Notes under the pieces: generated by a model
The model's input: only the letters and a program-made list of their open reading frames with translations
Told to the model about the DNA's origin: nothing
Databases searched by the model: none
Assembly (NCBI GenBank): GCA_019914995.1
Contig: CM034130.1
Span: 7,316,001 to 7,380,000 of the forward strand
Length of the DNA: 64,000 nucleotides
Direction of reading: 5' to 3'
Source of the DNA: Acanthochlamys bracteata
Taxonomy: Eukaryota > Streptophyta > Magnoliopsida > Pandanales > Velloziaceae
Translations under genes and position numbers: made by a program
Shown: piece by piece, positions 21,879-33,885 of the stretch
How positions within the stretch are numbered: position 1 is the stretch's first letter
Layout of the letters: each line of letters starts with the position of its first letter

Positions 21879-24800
21879 TCAGCGTCTTCTCTGGCTACCT
21901 GGGGGCTTGGATTTAGCCCTGGCAAAATCAACCAGATCTTTGAAGAGAGCATCCTCAGGTTTGGCCTGTTCAGTTGGTGTTGATGTGCCCTGATCGTCCA
22001 AATGATAGCTTCGACTGTTGTTTCCTTGAAGTGAGGAGTCCAAAGACTGTGTACCGAAACCATTGTAAGATCCACCCATTCCACCTGACAACGACTGCTG
22101 CTTTTCGAAGAACTGCTGCCTCTGGTTGTACTTTGATGGAGGTGGTGGTAGTGAGCCAGGGCCAGGAAGCTGCGACTCCCATGGAGCCCTAGGTAGATCT
22201 TCTGAGCCAGACCTTACTGCTTGACTTGGTTCGTCGTATAACGGCGGACCAGAAAACACTGAATGAACAGCTGTGCTCTCCGAGGGGGAAGGGAGATGAG
22301 TACTAGGTGGCGAGGATGGGTTTTCATGACTATCAGAAAATTTGTCTGATTTGTAAATATCACCACTTAGGTAGTCAACTGGAACTGCTTCTTTACTATT
22401 TGGATTCTTTGATCCCAGTGGAGGAGGAAGCAATGGACTAATGTTTGCATGGCCATTCCTGCTAGCTGACAATTTTTTATCCTGCCCAGATGTATTATCT
22501 CTTGAAGACCTGAAATCATAGGAAAAAACCATTTGGAGTACTGTTAGATATTATACAATAACAAGAAGTGGTCTGTACTGGATTCTTAGATGTGGCAATT
22601 AGTACTCAAATCTTGGTGACACATCAATTTGTATTAGATATGTTTTCATTATCACATGAAATACTTTTAACGATGGCACCCATAGGTGGTAAAAACCTCT
22701 CAGAAGATGCAAGCATTGGGCTATAACAATGGGAAACAGGAACGATATAACCCAAACTTTGAAGTCAGGTTTCAATTTCTCACTGAACAATAACTGCTCC
22801 CTCTACCACTTGCATGACATAAGTTCATAACCTCTCAAAAACAAGAAGATAAAAACTGAGCCTTTTAAAATATAGAGACAGATGTATTTTACTTGCTCAA
22901 GGATCTTGTTAACTTGTTTATTAACTTAACTAACAAGAAAGAAAAAAGAAAGTCCTGAAAAAGATTCCTAGTAGAAGTTCACAAGAAATCTGATATCGAT
23001 ACCATTCAGTAATAGTCCCTATAGATATCACATTATTAAATTCATTTTTCTTGTGGAACTCAGATCATCAAAGAGATGAAAATTTCACATTTAAAGCATA
23101 ACATAAAATCTCACATGCAAAATGGTCTAAAAAGTAGAATGAGCCTACCTGAGTGATAACTGTGAAAACTCATCCTCTAACTCATCTTCTTCATGATTTA
23201 TATTAGCAAGAGGTGTGACTGGAGCCTCAGAAGAAGTTGGGGTAGGAGTTCCCTTTGACATGTCATCATACTGCAGAAGCACGCGTTGCAAATCATCATT
23301 AAGCGCAAGACCCTGAAATAGAAGCCCCTCATCCCTGTGACATGATTGCAAGATCAAGTTCAGACACAGCAAGAAGACATCATTATAAAATCTATGCCCA
23401 CCACATACCCAGTAATATTAACAAGAAGCATGACGCGTCTTTGAAAAGTGCGGCATTGCTCAACAAGGTCGACAATGACATCTTGCATAACACTCTGCCA
23501 GAAGTACAATTCGTAAGAAATAAGTCACACATGCAGCTCTTGCGCATGCTTTTAAAACAAATAACTAACATTCTGCTAAAAGCGGATTTCTCTATTAGTT
23601 ATTACAATCCAGAAGATTGGCCAACAATATATCAGGAAATAAATCCAAGATTTTTCACTGTCTCAGGACATTCAAAATGTTCAAAACTACAAATACATTG
23701 GTCAACACTCAAACAAAGAAAAGATCAGTATCAAACCAAAAAGTTTGGTATCAGACTGCTGCTTTCAAGATCAACTAAGCAATCTATTAACATTTGACAA
23801 AGGAAATTGGACAGTAATTTTCCCTGAAGAGACAACTTAGACGTTTATACTAGCACCACAATCACTTTAAATTAGTACCAGGATTACTTAAGTTAATAAG
23901 CAAGACAGTATCTGCAACTAGTAATGAACATAAGTAATTATAGGGACTAACAGAATATCCTTCTCAAAAAAGGGAGCAGAAACAACAGTTACAGCCCAGA
24001 ATTGGGTAAGAAAGCTTGTCTATGGAGCAAAATTTGATAACGAAGATCAAAATATCTCACAATTTGAGAGAGTAATTTACCTCCGGGTTACGAGGATCCA
24101 CGGCGCTTAGCATTTCTGTTAATACATCTACTATTTCTCGAGCATGCTGGATCTCATCTGGACTGCATGATGCAAAGCGATAAACTAATTTTAGTTTTAT
24201 TTATATTTTGCATATAAGAAAGTAATCAATTAACTTCAGAAACAAAATATGGAAATTGGTGCAACATCTCATGCTTGTCAACAACTATATGATGCAGTAT
24301 AAACAGCTTAATTGTATGCCCCATTCTTAGTTCTTGAAGAAAGCTACAATTGCCTGTGGAGGAACCAATTAACCATTTTATAAGAGGAGAAGCCATAAAG
24401 CCATTAGTCTTGACTAATGTATTTCTTCGTTTGAAATTTTTGTTGAAAACTCATGTGTGCTATCTGTTCCCAGTTCCAATAATTTGGCAGAGTAGATCTT
24501 AATTAAAACCAAATTAACCAATTAGTGTTAAATACGAAAATGTAGAGAAATTATTAACAGACATATGAATAGAATAATAGCATAAGAAGGTAGTAGTATG
24601 CCTCTTGGTGTTTCACAATCTAGAAACATAAAGTTTCAACGAAATCATTTTCACCAGGAATATTAGCCACAATTCGGCTTACATTACGGAGATAAAAAAG
24701 GGTTGTCCTCATGAACCACGGTTGCAAGGAATCAGCCAAATACAACAAGAGTACCTGGCATTCTTGAACTTCATTTGCAAATCCCTTGCAAAAATGCATG

Positions 24801-27645
24801 ATTAAGAATAGAAACGAGGTTGGAAAGAAAGAGATAGACCAAAATTAACTTGGCCTAGGGTGGTGGCGAAGGATTTAGAGGAATTGGATCTTTCACTAGA
24901 TATGATTTATAATCGAACGGAATGGAGAAAATGAATTCATGTAGCCGACCCCACACAAGTGGGATAATACTTAGTTTGTTGTTGTAAGAACAGAAACGAG
25001 ATCAATGTGTACAACAGAGAGGTTGGCAAGGGTTTGAGAGCGAGGTGACTTGTAACCCTTCAGCAAACCTTCATCTTCTTGCTATTCCTAGTTTGTGGTT
25101 CAAAACTGGAAGATGTTGTAAGTTAAAGGGCCAACTAGGGTGCGCTACTGTTAACCAGACACGAAACAAACTCTGTAAAACTAAAAGAACAACTGCGATT
25201 TCTATCCTTGCGCTAAAATAACTTAAATGGTGATAGCGTTGGTCTAAGGAAAAATATCAATGGTGTGAAAGGTACCTGAGAGCTGAAGCATCATGTTGAA
25301 GAGAAGCTTCAATAGCTGCATCATGATATGCTGGAGTATCATGCTGGTACGCTGCAGAATGACTTTGTGGAGGAGTGAACAGCGGTGCAGAATTTTCCGT
25401 ACGAGGTGGAAAGTCTACTCCCGCAGACTGAAAAAAGATGCATGCAACAGAAACACTTTATTGACGTGATTGAAAAAATGCTTGATAGGGTAAATACATG
25501 GATGGCACCCATAGAATCAGCACTCGTCTTAGAAAAGCGCTATTCTAGAGCAATATGAACTTAGACCATAAAGGATACTAAGGGTTAGTCACATTCTAAT
25601 ATTGATGCTTGCAAACTATGATGGCCACAAGTGTCCTGAATTTCAACAAAGACACAATTATATCTTTCAAAAGAGTGAGGAACGAAGAAAAGAGACAGTG
25701 CACAGTGCAGAAATTCAAACAATACAGTGTATGTACAAAATTTATGTAGCATACACGTAGTTCCTGATATGCAGCATGATACTGTGGATATCGTCCTCCT
25801 GGTCCCCCAAAAGCTTCTTGCCATGTATCTATAAGAACTAATATCTTCTCTCTCACATTCAAATCTGGCTGCAGTAACAAAGTTGATACTTCAGTTTTAT
25901 ATAAAATCATCATAGAGCATAAGGATAAAGACAAAATAGCACCTTCTTCTTCACTATTTTCACCATTTCATGCAAAATATCTCGCTCTACGATCTGTTTG
26001 TGCACGTTCTCCCCACAGTTTTTGCTAAGAGTTTCTAGTACCTGCATGAAGGAGGTTTAAACCCATTGACCAGAGAAGAAAGTTAAAAAGTACATGAGTC
26101 AAAAAAATACTCCTAACTATATCTCTTAAGCACAAGTACAACAGTAAAAAAGGCAAAACAAATAAGAAACTACCAAAAGCAAAATCATTAAAGAGCTCTA
26201 CATATAGCCTGAGATTTGGTTGTATATGGCCCTTCCCTTCCTTTGCTTACACCAAGTCCTCGTCCACCTATAGGTTCTATATGCACCCATAGGGGTCAAA
26301 GCCAACAACCCAGCTACTTAAACAAGGAGGTATTTATGGTTTTGTATAAAACTGCTCCAACAGTAAAGGAACAGCTTACTTTTTGAGCAAATGCAATAAC
26401 TGAATGCATCTTTTTCCACATATGCAGTCCTGCCATGCAATAACCGAATGCAAGCTTCTTGCTTGGAAAACCCAAGGAACAGTGGCTTTAGAGCAAAAGA
26501 ATATGGTCTTTGCCTCTTATGTAGAACAGAATAAAATTGTTAACTCACTCAAAGGAGTCTACGTAGGTGCGCATGTTTCACTATTTAACACCGTGAATCT
26601 ACCTTTGACAGGGACTTGCTCAATGTGAGTCAAAGCGCTATGCTGTTCTTTTGGGTAAAGGGATGTTTGTTAGTATTTGTTAACACAAGAATTTTGGAAG
26701 TTAGAAAAGGTAGAGGTATATTTACTCACAAAGAGTGCAAGAAGTTGTATTTTGGGGTTTTTACTTCCAAGCCGTTTCTTTAGCACCTTCATGACATCCT
26801 TTGTCTGCCTGCATTATAACAAAAGAAGAAATGAAATTACAACTAAAAATAGCAGCACCGATTCTTCTATTCAAGGAAAAAGCCAAAATTTTGAATGCAG
26901 TTGTCTTTTGATGACGAGACTCAAACCTACAAGCATAAGCTTCCAGGTATGAAATGGCAAAAGCTGAGTAATAACCCAAATGGTGATTTAAAATTCTTGC
27001 TGTAAATTCCAGTATTTTTATGGTTTTCACATGGAAGAATATACTACTTCCTTTAGAGACTAGCCACATAAGTGTGTACATAGAATCCTAATTAAGATTA
27101 AGTTTTCAGGTGTAGTGAGACTAGATCAAACACGAAGTAGACTTAACAGTTTACAACTTTGATAGCCTTCATCTACCTCCTGATAGGAAGTCGTAAATCC
27201 TTATAGTGAATTTTCATTTACTTCTATAAATGACAAATAAACTTCTAAGATTAGATGCTCAATTAGATAAATAGAAAACAGTCAGCTACCAAATTGGAAA
27301 TGTCTACTGCCACTGGTAATTAAGAGTGACAAGTATAGAATAGTCCTAGGGAGGTGAAGAAACCAACCCATGAACACCTCCAGCAAGGCTACCAAAGTCA
27401 GATTTATGTTAGCCCATAAGTTGCTTTATTTTAGATACATCCTGAGCTATCCCAAATGTTGCTTGAAAGAACAAGACTGCCTTGACACTGAGCATAATAA
27501 GATAGAAAACAAAACTCAGAGAAGTGAACGCATACCCAGGGTCAATGTTAAGAATGTCACATAGCTCAATATTTATCGCCCAGTCCGGGCCAATCAGCAA
27601 ATCACTAGTAGCCCTCTCGGCGCATTGCATCGCCGCATTCGCCAT
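21879..27645 (-). CDS. TOM1-like protein (TOL), VHS and GAT domains
   Basis: An ESCRT-0-like ubiquitin adaptor that sorts ubiquitinated plasma-membrane proteins for vacuolar degradation. Exons on the minus strand: 27536-27645, 26730-26808, 25943-26041, 25755-25868, 25276-25427, 24081-24162, 23409-23494, 23149-23334, 21879-22509. They sum to 1539 nt, 512 aa, with consistent phases. The VHS domain is about residues 7-138 ([35 protein letters not shown]). The GAT domain is about 187-275 ([36 protein letters not shown]). The C-terminal half, residues 300-512, is Pro/Ser/Gln-rich and probably disordered, as in the family. VHS sequence and length are closest to the Arabidopsis TOL3-TOL5 group as I remember it. 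Intron 5 (24163-25275) holds a LINE 3' fragment. Confidence 0.95.
24814..24985 (+). mobile_element. 5'-truncated LINE 3' end in a TOL intron
   Basis: The plus strand reads as the C-terminal tail of plant L1-type reverse transcriptases: [13 protein letters not shown], then VVAKDLEEL, then NRTEWRK, stop, IHVADP. It ends in a GTTGTTGT tail. Two stop codons show decay. It lies antisense to TOL within its longest coding-region intron. A SINE that borrowed the LINE tail is an alternative. Confidence 0.75.
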
Positions 27646-29103
27646 GAAGTGAGATCAGGTCCTCCTTTTCTCTATAACTACAACTGGTACCAAAATTCAG
27701 TAACTCCGAACCAAAGAGGCGATGAGAACAAAGGAAATAACAGCAATTCTCAGCCACATTAAACGAAAATCAGAACTCTATCTACAATCTAGCTTTCCCT
27801 TTCCTTCTACTCACCTCAGTCACTTGAGACAATAAAAAGTAATCTCAAAGACTGGAAGCTGAAAGAAACCGTAGATCGAATCAAATTATGCCTACCATTC
27901 TACAGAAAGAAGCAAACAAAAACAGAGAGCAAAACTTTTACATTTAAACGATAATATGATAAATTCAATCCACTCCAACAAATATTCGAGTCGAGCAACA
28001 AACAAAATTCAAAAAAAATCAACCAAATTCCAAATTAAAATTCAACAGCTCAATAAAACAACAAAAACCAACCGAAAATTTTTCTTACATAGATCAAACT
28101 TTTACCTGAAAAGAACAAAAAGAAATTGAATCGCCTCAAAACCCAATCTCCATACTACGACTTCACCAAGATGCGATCAATCAAATCCAACACGACACGA
28201 ACTCGATTCAAAGAGAAAGAAAAGTAAAATTTAAAAAAAAAAAAGGACTACCGAAATCTCTCGACTTCAACGCGGGAGCTAGAAAGAAATCTCAAGACTG
28301 AGGGTGGGTACTTATTATCGATTTTACCGTTTGTTTTATTATTTTTTGCCGATAAGGTATCACACATATATTATTACAGTACCCTCGTTGGGAAAACTTA
28401 ACTAAACTACTCCGCCCTCGTGGCTATTAATAATTGGCACTCAATCAAGTCTTAGTACAAAAACTGGCGCTTGTTTAAGTCATTTAAAGTGTTTCGAAGG
28501 GTTTTAACGATATTGTATATATTTAAAAATAGTAATGAGCTTGATTTTGCAAAACATCATGTATCTATTCTGCAATATGCTTGTCTACATATTTCATGAT
28601 GTCACGACCAACCGAGTAAATCGGGCCTTTGTTGGGCCAGCCTACCAGCTCTTTGATATTAAGTAATTAATTAATTTAAATTTAATAAGAACTTAGTTAC
28701 ACAATTTGATCAACTTCAGTCTATTAAAATGGAAGATACGTTCTGAAAGTTTCTCGCACTAATTTATGTACAAAAGTTTCTTTCACTACCACCAACCAGG
28801 CTAATTATATTCGTACTACTTACAAAGATAATAAATACATGGTGCTGTTTGGTGAGTTGCGGAGATGTACATTTCAAGGCATGATAAGAAACCAAAAAAA
28901 AAGAGAGAAAAATTTGAGGTAATCAAATCTAAGTGAGGGATAGGGAAAGCGGAAAGGCTTTCACTTGCTTGCTTTTGCCATGCTGCTCTTGTGATTGTCA
29001 TCGTCCTCCTCTGATCATCTTACGAAAAAAGCTGAAGAAAGAAAAGAGTCATCACGAGATCCTTCATTCTGTGATCTCTTTTCATTGTTTTCTTTAGTGG
29101 AAT
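27646..29103. other. TOL 5' region and spacer to the next gene
   Basis: The segment to about 28300 is probably the TOL 5' UTR and promoter, perhaps with a UTR intron (CAG|GTAAAAG on the minus strand near 28100). Around 28602, 'tgtcacgaccaaccgagtaa' looks like the start of a plant LTR but no second end was found. The rest to 29103 is probably 3' UTR of the 278-aa gene. Confidence 0.35.
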
Positions 29104-30292
29104 TCAGAAATCTGTAGCCTTGTTCTTGTGGGAATTCAAGAAAGGCAAGCAACCACTTGCTTTCCTGCATCACAAAGAAAGTTCATCATGTATCAGTTGC
29201 TAGTTATGGTAGGAATTAAGTGTGCGGTAATGAAAGAACAGAGTTCTAAAAGAGCTACGACCAACTGTTTCTCCAATCTCAGGTTTCTTCTGTTAAGTAG
29301 AACAAGAAGATTAAGGCATGTGGAATGAGAAAGATTTTCTTTTCCTTAACTTATAACTAAGACATGGATATGTTGGAAAAACAAAATCATAGTGCAACAA
29401 CAACAAGTCAACAACAAATATAATGAATTGATCTTTGAACCATGGAACTCAAGCTCATACGAAAGAAATCTAATAGCAAATCAGGAGAAAATAACTTAGA
29501 ATTAAAAAGAACTGACCTCCTTGTGCTGCTACTCCTGCTCCCTCTGCTACTGCTACCACTAGACTCGCTCAATTCATTCCTCTTCCACCAATCCCTCTCT
29601 GCTCCATCAGCTATTGCTGGCTTCGTTGAAACCATCCCTCCACCATTTCTACTGAAGCTCTGCCTCCTCCCCCAACCCGGAGGAACAAAGAGTTTTAACA
29701 GAAAACCTCCTGCACCGACTAAGCTCTCAGTCGCTGAAACCTTCTTGGCTCTCTTCTTTCCATTTTTCTTGTTCTTCTTCTTTCCCTTGTCGTCATCATC
29801 ATCACCGACCTCCTCATGTATCGGAGTAGAAGCACCGCCGCTTGGGCTCTGCAGACCTTGCTGCTGCAATTGTGTTGATACCCTAGGCAGCTCAACAATA
29901 TCCTTTAGAGACAGCTCATACCCATTCTCCGGGACATCCTTCACTAAATCCAACATCGCTTGTCTATATTTAGCAATCGACCGCGATCGCGAACTGACCG
30001 GATATTCAACTGCAGGCTGCCAAAGAGTAGGAGACGCCACATCCGACCCATCTTCTTGTACACCGTGGCTGGTGTTGAAGTAGTATCGTCGAGGTCTGTT
30101 GTGTGAAGACCATGGACCAACTTTGGAATCGGTAGAACGGCCAAAGAGGTTATAGCTGGTCTTGTTGATCTTCTCAGCCCATCTGTTGAACTCTAGCTCG
30201 TTAGAGAGATGTCTGTTGCTGTTTCTGCTACTGCTGTTGGTGGAGAAGGTGAAGGTGCTCTGTGTTAGAACATCTCCTTGGTGAGGTATCAT
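29104..30292 (-). CDS. Unrecognised plant protein, 278 aa, basic and acidic low-complexity segments
   Basis: Two exons on the minus strand, 29517-30292 and 29104-29164, joined AG|G in phase, give 278 aa. The start MIPHQGDVLTQSTFTF is the first ATG of a frame that is also open further upstream, and the methionine sits where polar, protein-like sequence begins. Features: NELEFNRWAEKINKTSYNLFGR near residue 40, a SLKDIVELPRVS stretch near 135, an acidic DDDDD run followed directly by a strongly basic KKKNKKNGKKRAKK cluster (possible nuclear signal) near 175, a Gly/Leu-rich GAGGFLLKLFVPPGW, and a Ser/Arg-rich end. There is no signal peptide and no catalytic motif. It resembles uncharacterised angiosperm proteins but I cannot name a family. 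The second exon rests on splice consensus and frame only. Confidence 0.65.
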
Positions 30293-31885
30293 GGCGTTTG
30301 TTAACAAGAAAATTGCAGAGATGGGGAGAAGAAAGGCTTGATGAAGAGGTAGTAGAAAGGGTTGAAACGTATTAAATGAAATATGTTTGTGAAAATGAAA
30401 TGAAAAGTAAGTTCTCGTAAGTATGATATGTTTGATTTGATTTGATTTGATCCTGCTGTTAGAGAAGGGATGGAAGAAACTAGAAAGTCGTTGGTTTTCT
30501 AGAAGGATGCGTAAGCAATGGTATACTCTGGCTTCAAGCATGACGTTCAAAATAAGAACATCAAACTTCAAAGCGTACGCTCGCTATTACTTTTATAAAC
30601 AATTTAATAAAATGAAAAAGTTTTTAAATTTAATAAATAATAAAATGTAAAATTTTTATATTTTTAATTTTTAAATAAAAAAATTATAACAAAATTTAAT
30701 TATTATTTATTTTTCTCTGAATAAAATAAAAATTAGTTTTTAAAAATTGTAAGAATAGTTTGGTTTCAAAATTCTTTTTTAAAAGAACTCGAAACATCCT
30801 CTAAGAATATAAAAGATAAAAAGATGAGTTATTTTTTGTCAAATTTTGGAAGCCATGGGCATTTACGCGTAAATAGGAGGGAATTTACAATAACATCCTC
30901 CTGATGTTTATCATCCAAAATTGTATTACAGTTTTTGTTTGCAAGAAAGAAAGCTACATCCTTAATGCTTTAGATTAATTAGTTTTGTGATTGACGACTT
31001 TGAGGGAAAGCAAAGAAAGGGAACTTAGGCGTGTTTACAAGTGAGTAAATATGAGTTTTTTAGAATTAAAATTTAAAAATTAAGTTAAAAATAAAATTTT
31101 TTAATAAAACATAATATTTTTTATATTAATAGTAAGTTCAAAATTAAAAATGAAAAAATAATAAATAATTTATTTAATTGTTTTATTTATTTTATATTAA
31201 AAATTAGTTTGAAATAAGTGAAATTTGAGGTGTTATTAAATAAGCTATTAGTGGACTTGCTTTTCTTCTTTGTGTCAAAATTTTTGGGAATTATTTGCAC
31301 TAACACATGAATGTTTTGTGTATAACTTTAAAAAGATGGCCTCCTGAGCTTGTACGAAACATGGAAAAAAAAACAAGCTAGAAAACAAATTAATCTGTCA
31401 CAGTCTAACAAGTTAAGAAAGTAATGCTGTAACTTTAGATTGTCCAAAAGAGCAAGCTAACATGTTTCGAAGGTCTTTTATTATTTTCATTCAATTCAAA
31501 CACAGCTTAAAAATCTGACGACAGCAGGCACGCCAGTGGATGTTTACTGCTATTATTAAGAACGCTATTATTAAATTAATTCTGTGATTGAAAGCTTCAA
31601 CATGTGGAACCAAATTTTTGTAGACTTCAATGTATGGCCAGAAAACACTGGATGCAAGATCACGTGGACTCATATATCCCTCAATTCAGCTGCTTGAATG
31701 ATAACAAAGAAAGCTTGTTTAGTTTTTCATAATTAATTAAAATTATTTAAAAAGTTATGTTTTATTTATCCATTTATTTGATTTATTTTTAAAAAGTTAC
31801 ACATAATTGAAGCAGGATACGATATTTTTGATAGAATCAACTTTGAAGTCGGGTCTTGCATGTTATGCTGTCGAGGTAATTATTG

Positions 31886-32085
31886 AGAAAGCTTTTGAAG
31901 ATTTTTGAAATAAAATTTTCTAAATAAAAATATTTTTTATTTAAATAATAATTTTTATTTTTTATTAAAAAAGTAGTAATAAATAATAAATTTTATTTTA
32001 TAATTTTTTATATTTAACTAAAATTTTAATTATTTATAACAATATATAATTAAAAAATATTTTTTTAAAAACGTTTTGTCGAACG
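31886..32085 (+). repeat. MITE-like element, family A
   Basis: Starts near 'gagaaagcttttgaaga' and ends 'gttttgtcgaacgacc'. The interior order of words matches 3936-4169 (TTATTTTTTATT, AGTAATAAATAATAAATTTTAT, TTTTTTATAT, TTATTTATAACAATAT). Confidence 0.4.
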
Positions 32086-32135
32086 ACCTCTGATTGCTCT
32101 GTCAGTACAACACTGCTAACTTTGGTGCTATTAGG

Positions 32136-32326
32136 CTTCATGTTTGGCTTATAAAATTAAATTTTTTAAATAAAAAAATAGTTTATTATTTCAAATAAAT
32201 TTTATTTTTATTTTAATAAAATAAGTAATTATTAAATTTTATAATATAAATTTTTTTATATTAAATTTTTATATAAGATATTTAAAAAAAGTGAAAAGTG
32301 TTTGAAATGCACCGCTAAACACACAT
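32136..32326 (+). repeat. MITE-like element, family A
   Basis: Begins 'catgtttggcttataaaat' and ends 'tgaaatgcaccgctaaacac', which form imperfect inverted ends. The interior follows the family-A layout. Confidence 0.42.
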
Positions 32327-32494
32327 TAGTTTTTCACAGTGACTATACAAGCCGTGGTTCCAACTGGCACTGGCAATTTGAATTTCATAAAAGGCTAATC
32401 CAGTAGCGACAACATCTAAATAAATCCAGCCATCTGATTCCTGAGAAAAGGAAACCAACCGGCACTTGGTACTCTTTCTAATTTTTTAGGAAGC

Positions 32495-32668
32495 TGTCTG
32501 ACATTTCATTTTACAAAAAATTTTTATTTTATATATTTTAATAAATTTTATAATAATTTATAAATTTTATTTATTTTAGATTAAAATAATAAAATTTGTT
32601 TATCAAAATAAAATAAAAATATTTTTTATTTTAAAAAATTTATTTTGTCAGTGCTTCTAAACAGCTCC
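32495..32668 (-). repeat. MITE-like element, family A (inverted)
   Basis: Reverse-complement orientation of the family-A layout, ending 'gtgcttctaaacagc'. The interior includes AATTTTATAATAATTTATAA and TTATTTTAGATTAAAATAA. Confidence 0.4.
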
Positions 32669-32798
32669 TAAATAAAGAAATTACTTAGAACTGGCAGTGT
32701 TGAACCTGAAGTTACCAAAAAATGAAGGCGCCCCGGCCAAGGAGACAAGTGCAAGCTGAGAAATCGAGTTCTGTAGGATCCTCATGCGGTGAATAAGA

Positions 32799-33090
32799 GC
32801 GTGTCTTAAATATTCGTAATTTTATTTTTTTCGTTAAATTTTGAGTTTTTAACAATTTTTATATTTTAGTTACATAAAAAATTTAAAATTTTACTTCTAC
32901 ATATAAAATTTTAGTTTCAATTTTTTTATTTATACAATTTTTAATATAATTATATTTTTTAATTTTAATACATTTTAAAAATCTATTGAAATACAAATAT
33001 TAAATTTTACTTCTACTTTATTTTTTAAAAAATTTTACTTCTTATTTTTTATTTTTACGAAATTCAGTTATAGATATTTAAAATACGCCC
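32799..33090. repeat. MITE-like element, family B, copy 2, with TAA duplication
   Basis: A 292-bp AT-rich element between two TAA trinucleotides (32796-32798 and 33091-33093). Ends are imperfect inverted repeats: GAGCGTGTCTTAAATATT on the left, and on the right the complement of GGGCGTATTTTAAATAT. The interior is colinear with 3558-3850. TAA target duplications with G-rich termini fit Tourist/PIF-Harbinger-type MITEs. No coding capacity. Confidence 0.55.
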
Positions 33091-33631
33091 TAAAAATAAC
33101 GCTAGCTTATGCCGTAGACAACAGCTGCTTCAGTACTTTTGTTTTGATTAGCTAGTGGGAGTTTAATCGTAGCTAGTTTCAAAGTGATCTGATTGATTAG
33201 TTAGGAGTTTTCTAGTGTTTAGAAGTCTTGAGTCTGGTAGAGTTAGTTATTGTGTTGTTATAACAATTGTGTAGGTAAAAGAATTACAGTTGTAATAAAA
33301 CTTCAGGCAGTTAGAGTTGTGGCTATGAGTACAAGTAGATGTAAGTGCCTTCAGAAAAAGGCATCGAGAGAATAAAGCTTCTTCCTCTTAGTATAATTCA
33401 TCACTTTTTACTTGTTTCTTTCTCTTTACACCTTGTTCGTCTTCTTTTCCTACTCTTATTTTTCCCCTTATCACTTGTTTCATTGCAAAACGTTACAGTA
33501 CTATATGAGATTAATCTAACTTATTATTTGTGATCAGCACCTCTTTACGATAGTTGAATGAAAGTCAGACTTAAGATAGAACCTTGCACGCTCTAATAAT
33601 GTGAAAGTACATGGAGTGTTTTTCTAATGTG

Positions 33632-33885
33632 TGTTTGGAATTGCATTCCAAACATTCTTTTTTAATTTTTTTTATTTTATATTTTTTAATATATATTTTA
33701 TAAATATTTAAAAATTCTATTTAAAAATTTAAATAATATAAAAAAAATTTTACGTAATAAAATTTTTTTTATTATATATTTTTATTATTTTTTTAAAAAT
33801 AAAAAAATAAAACTTATTTTAAAAAAAATATATATTTTTTTCTATTTTAAAAAAATTTTATTTCATAAATGATCACAAACGCACC
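33632..33885 (-). repeat. MITE-like element, family A (inverted)
   Basis: AT-rich block starting 'gtgtgtttggaattgcattcc' and ending 'aaatgatcacaaacgc', imperfect inverted ends. The interior is the family-A layout in the opposite orientation. Confidence 0.42.

Noticed and set aside
23342-23797. 151-aa plus-strand frame opposite TOL exons 7-8
   Set aside because: It is antisense to well-supported TOL exons and its composition follows their complement.
28602-28660. Solo LTR beginning TGTCACGACCAACCGAG
   Set aside because: Only the 5' 60 bases resemble an LTR; no matching end or duplication was found, so it is not annotated as an element.
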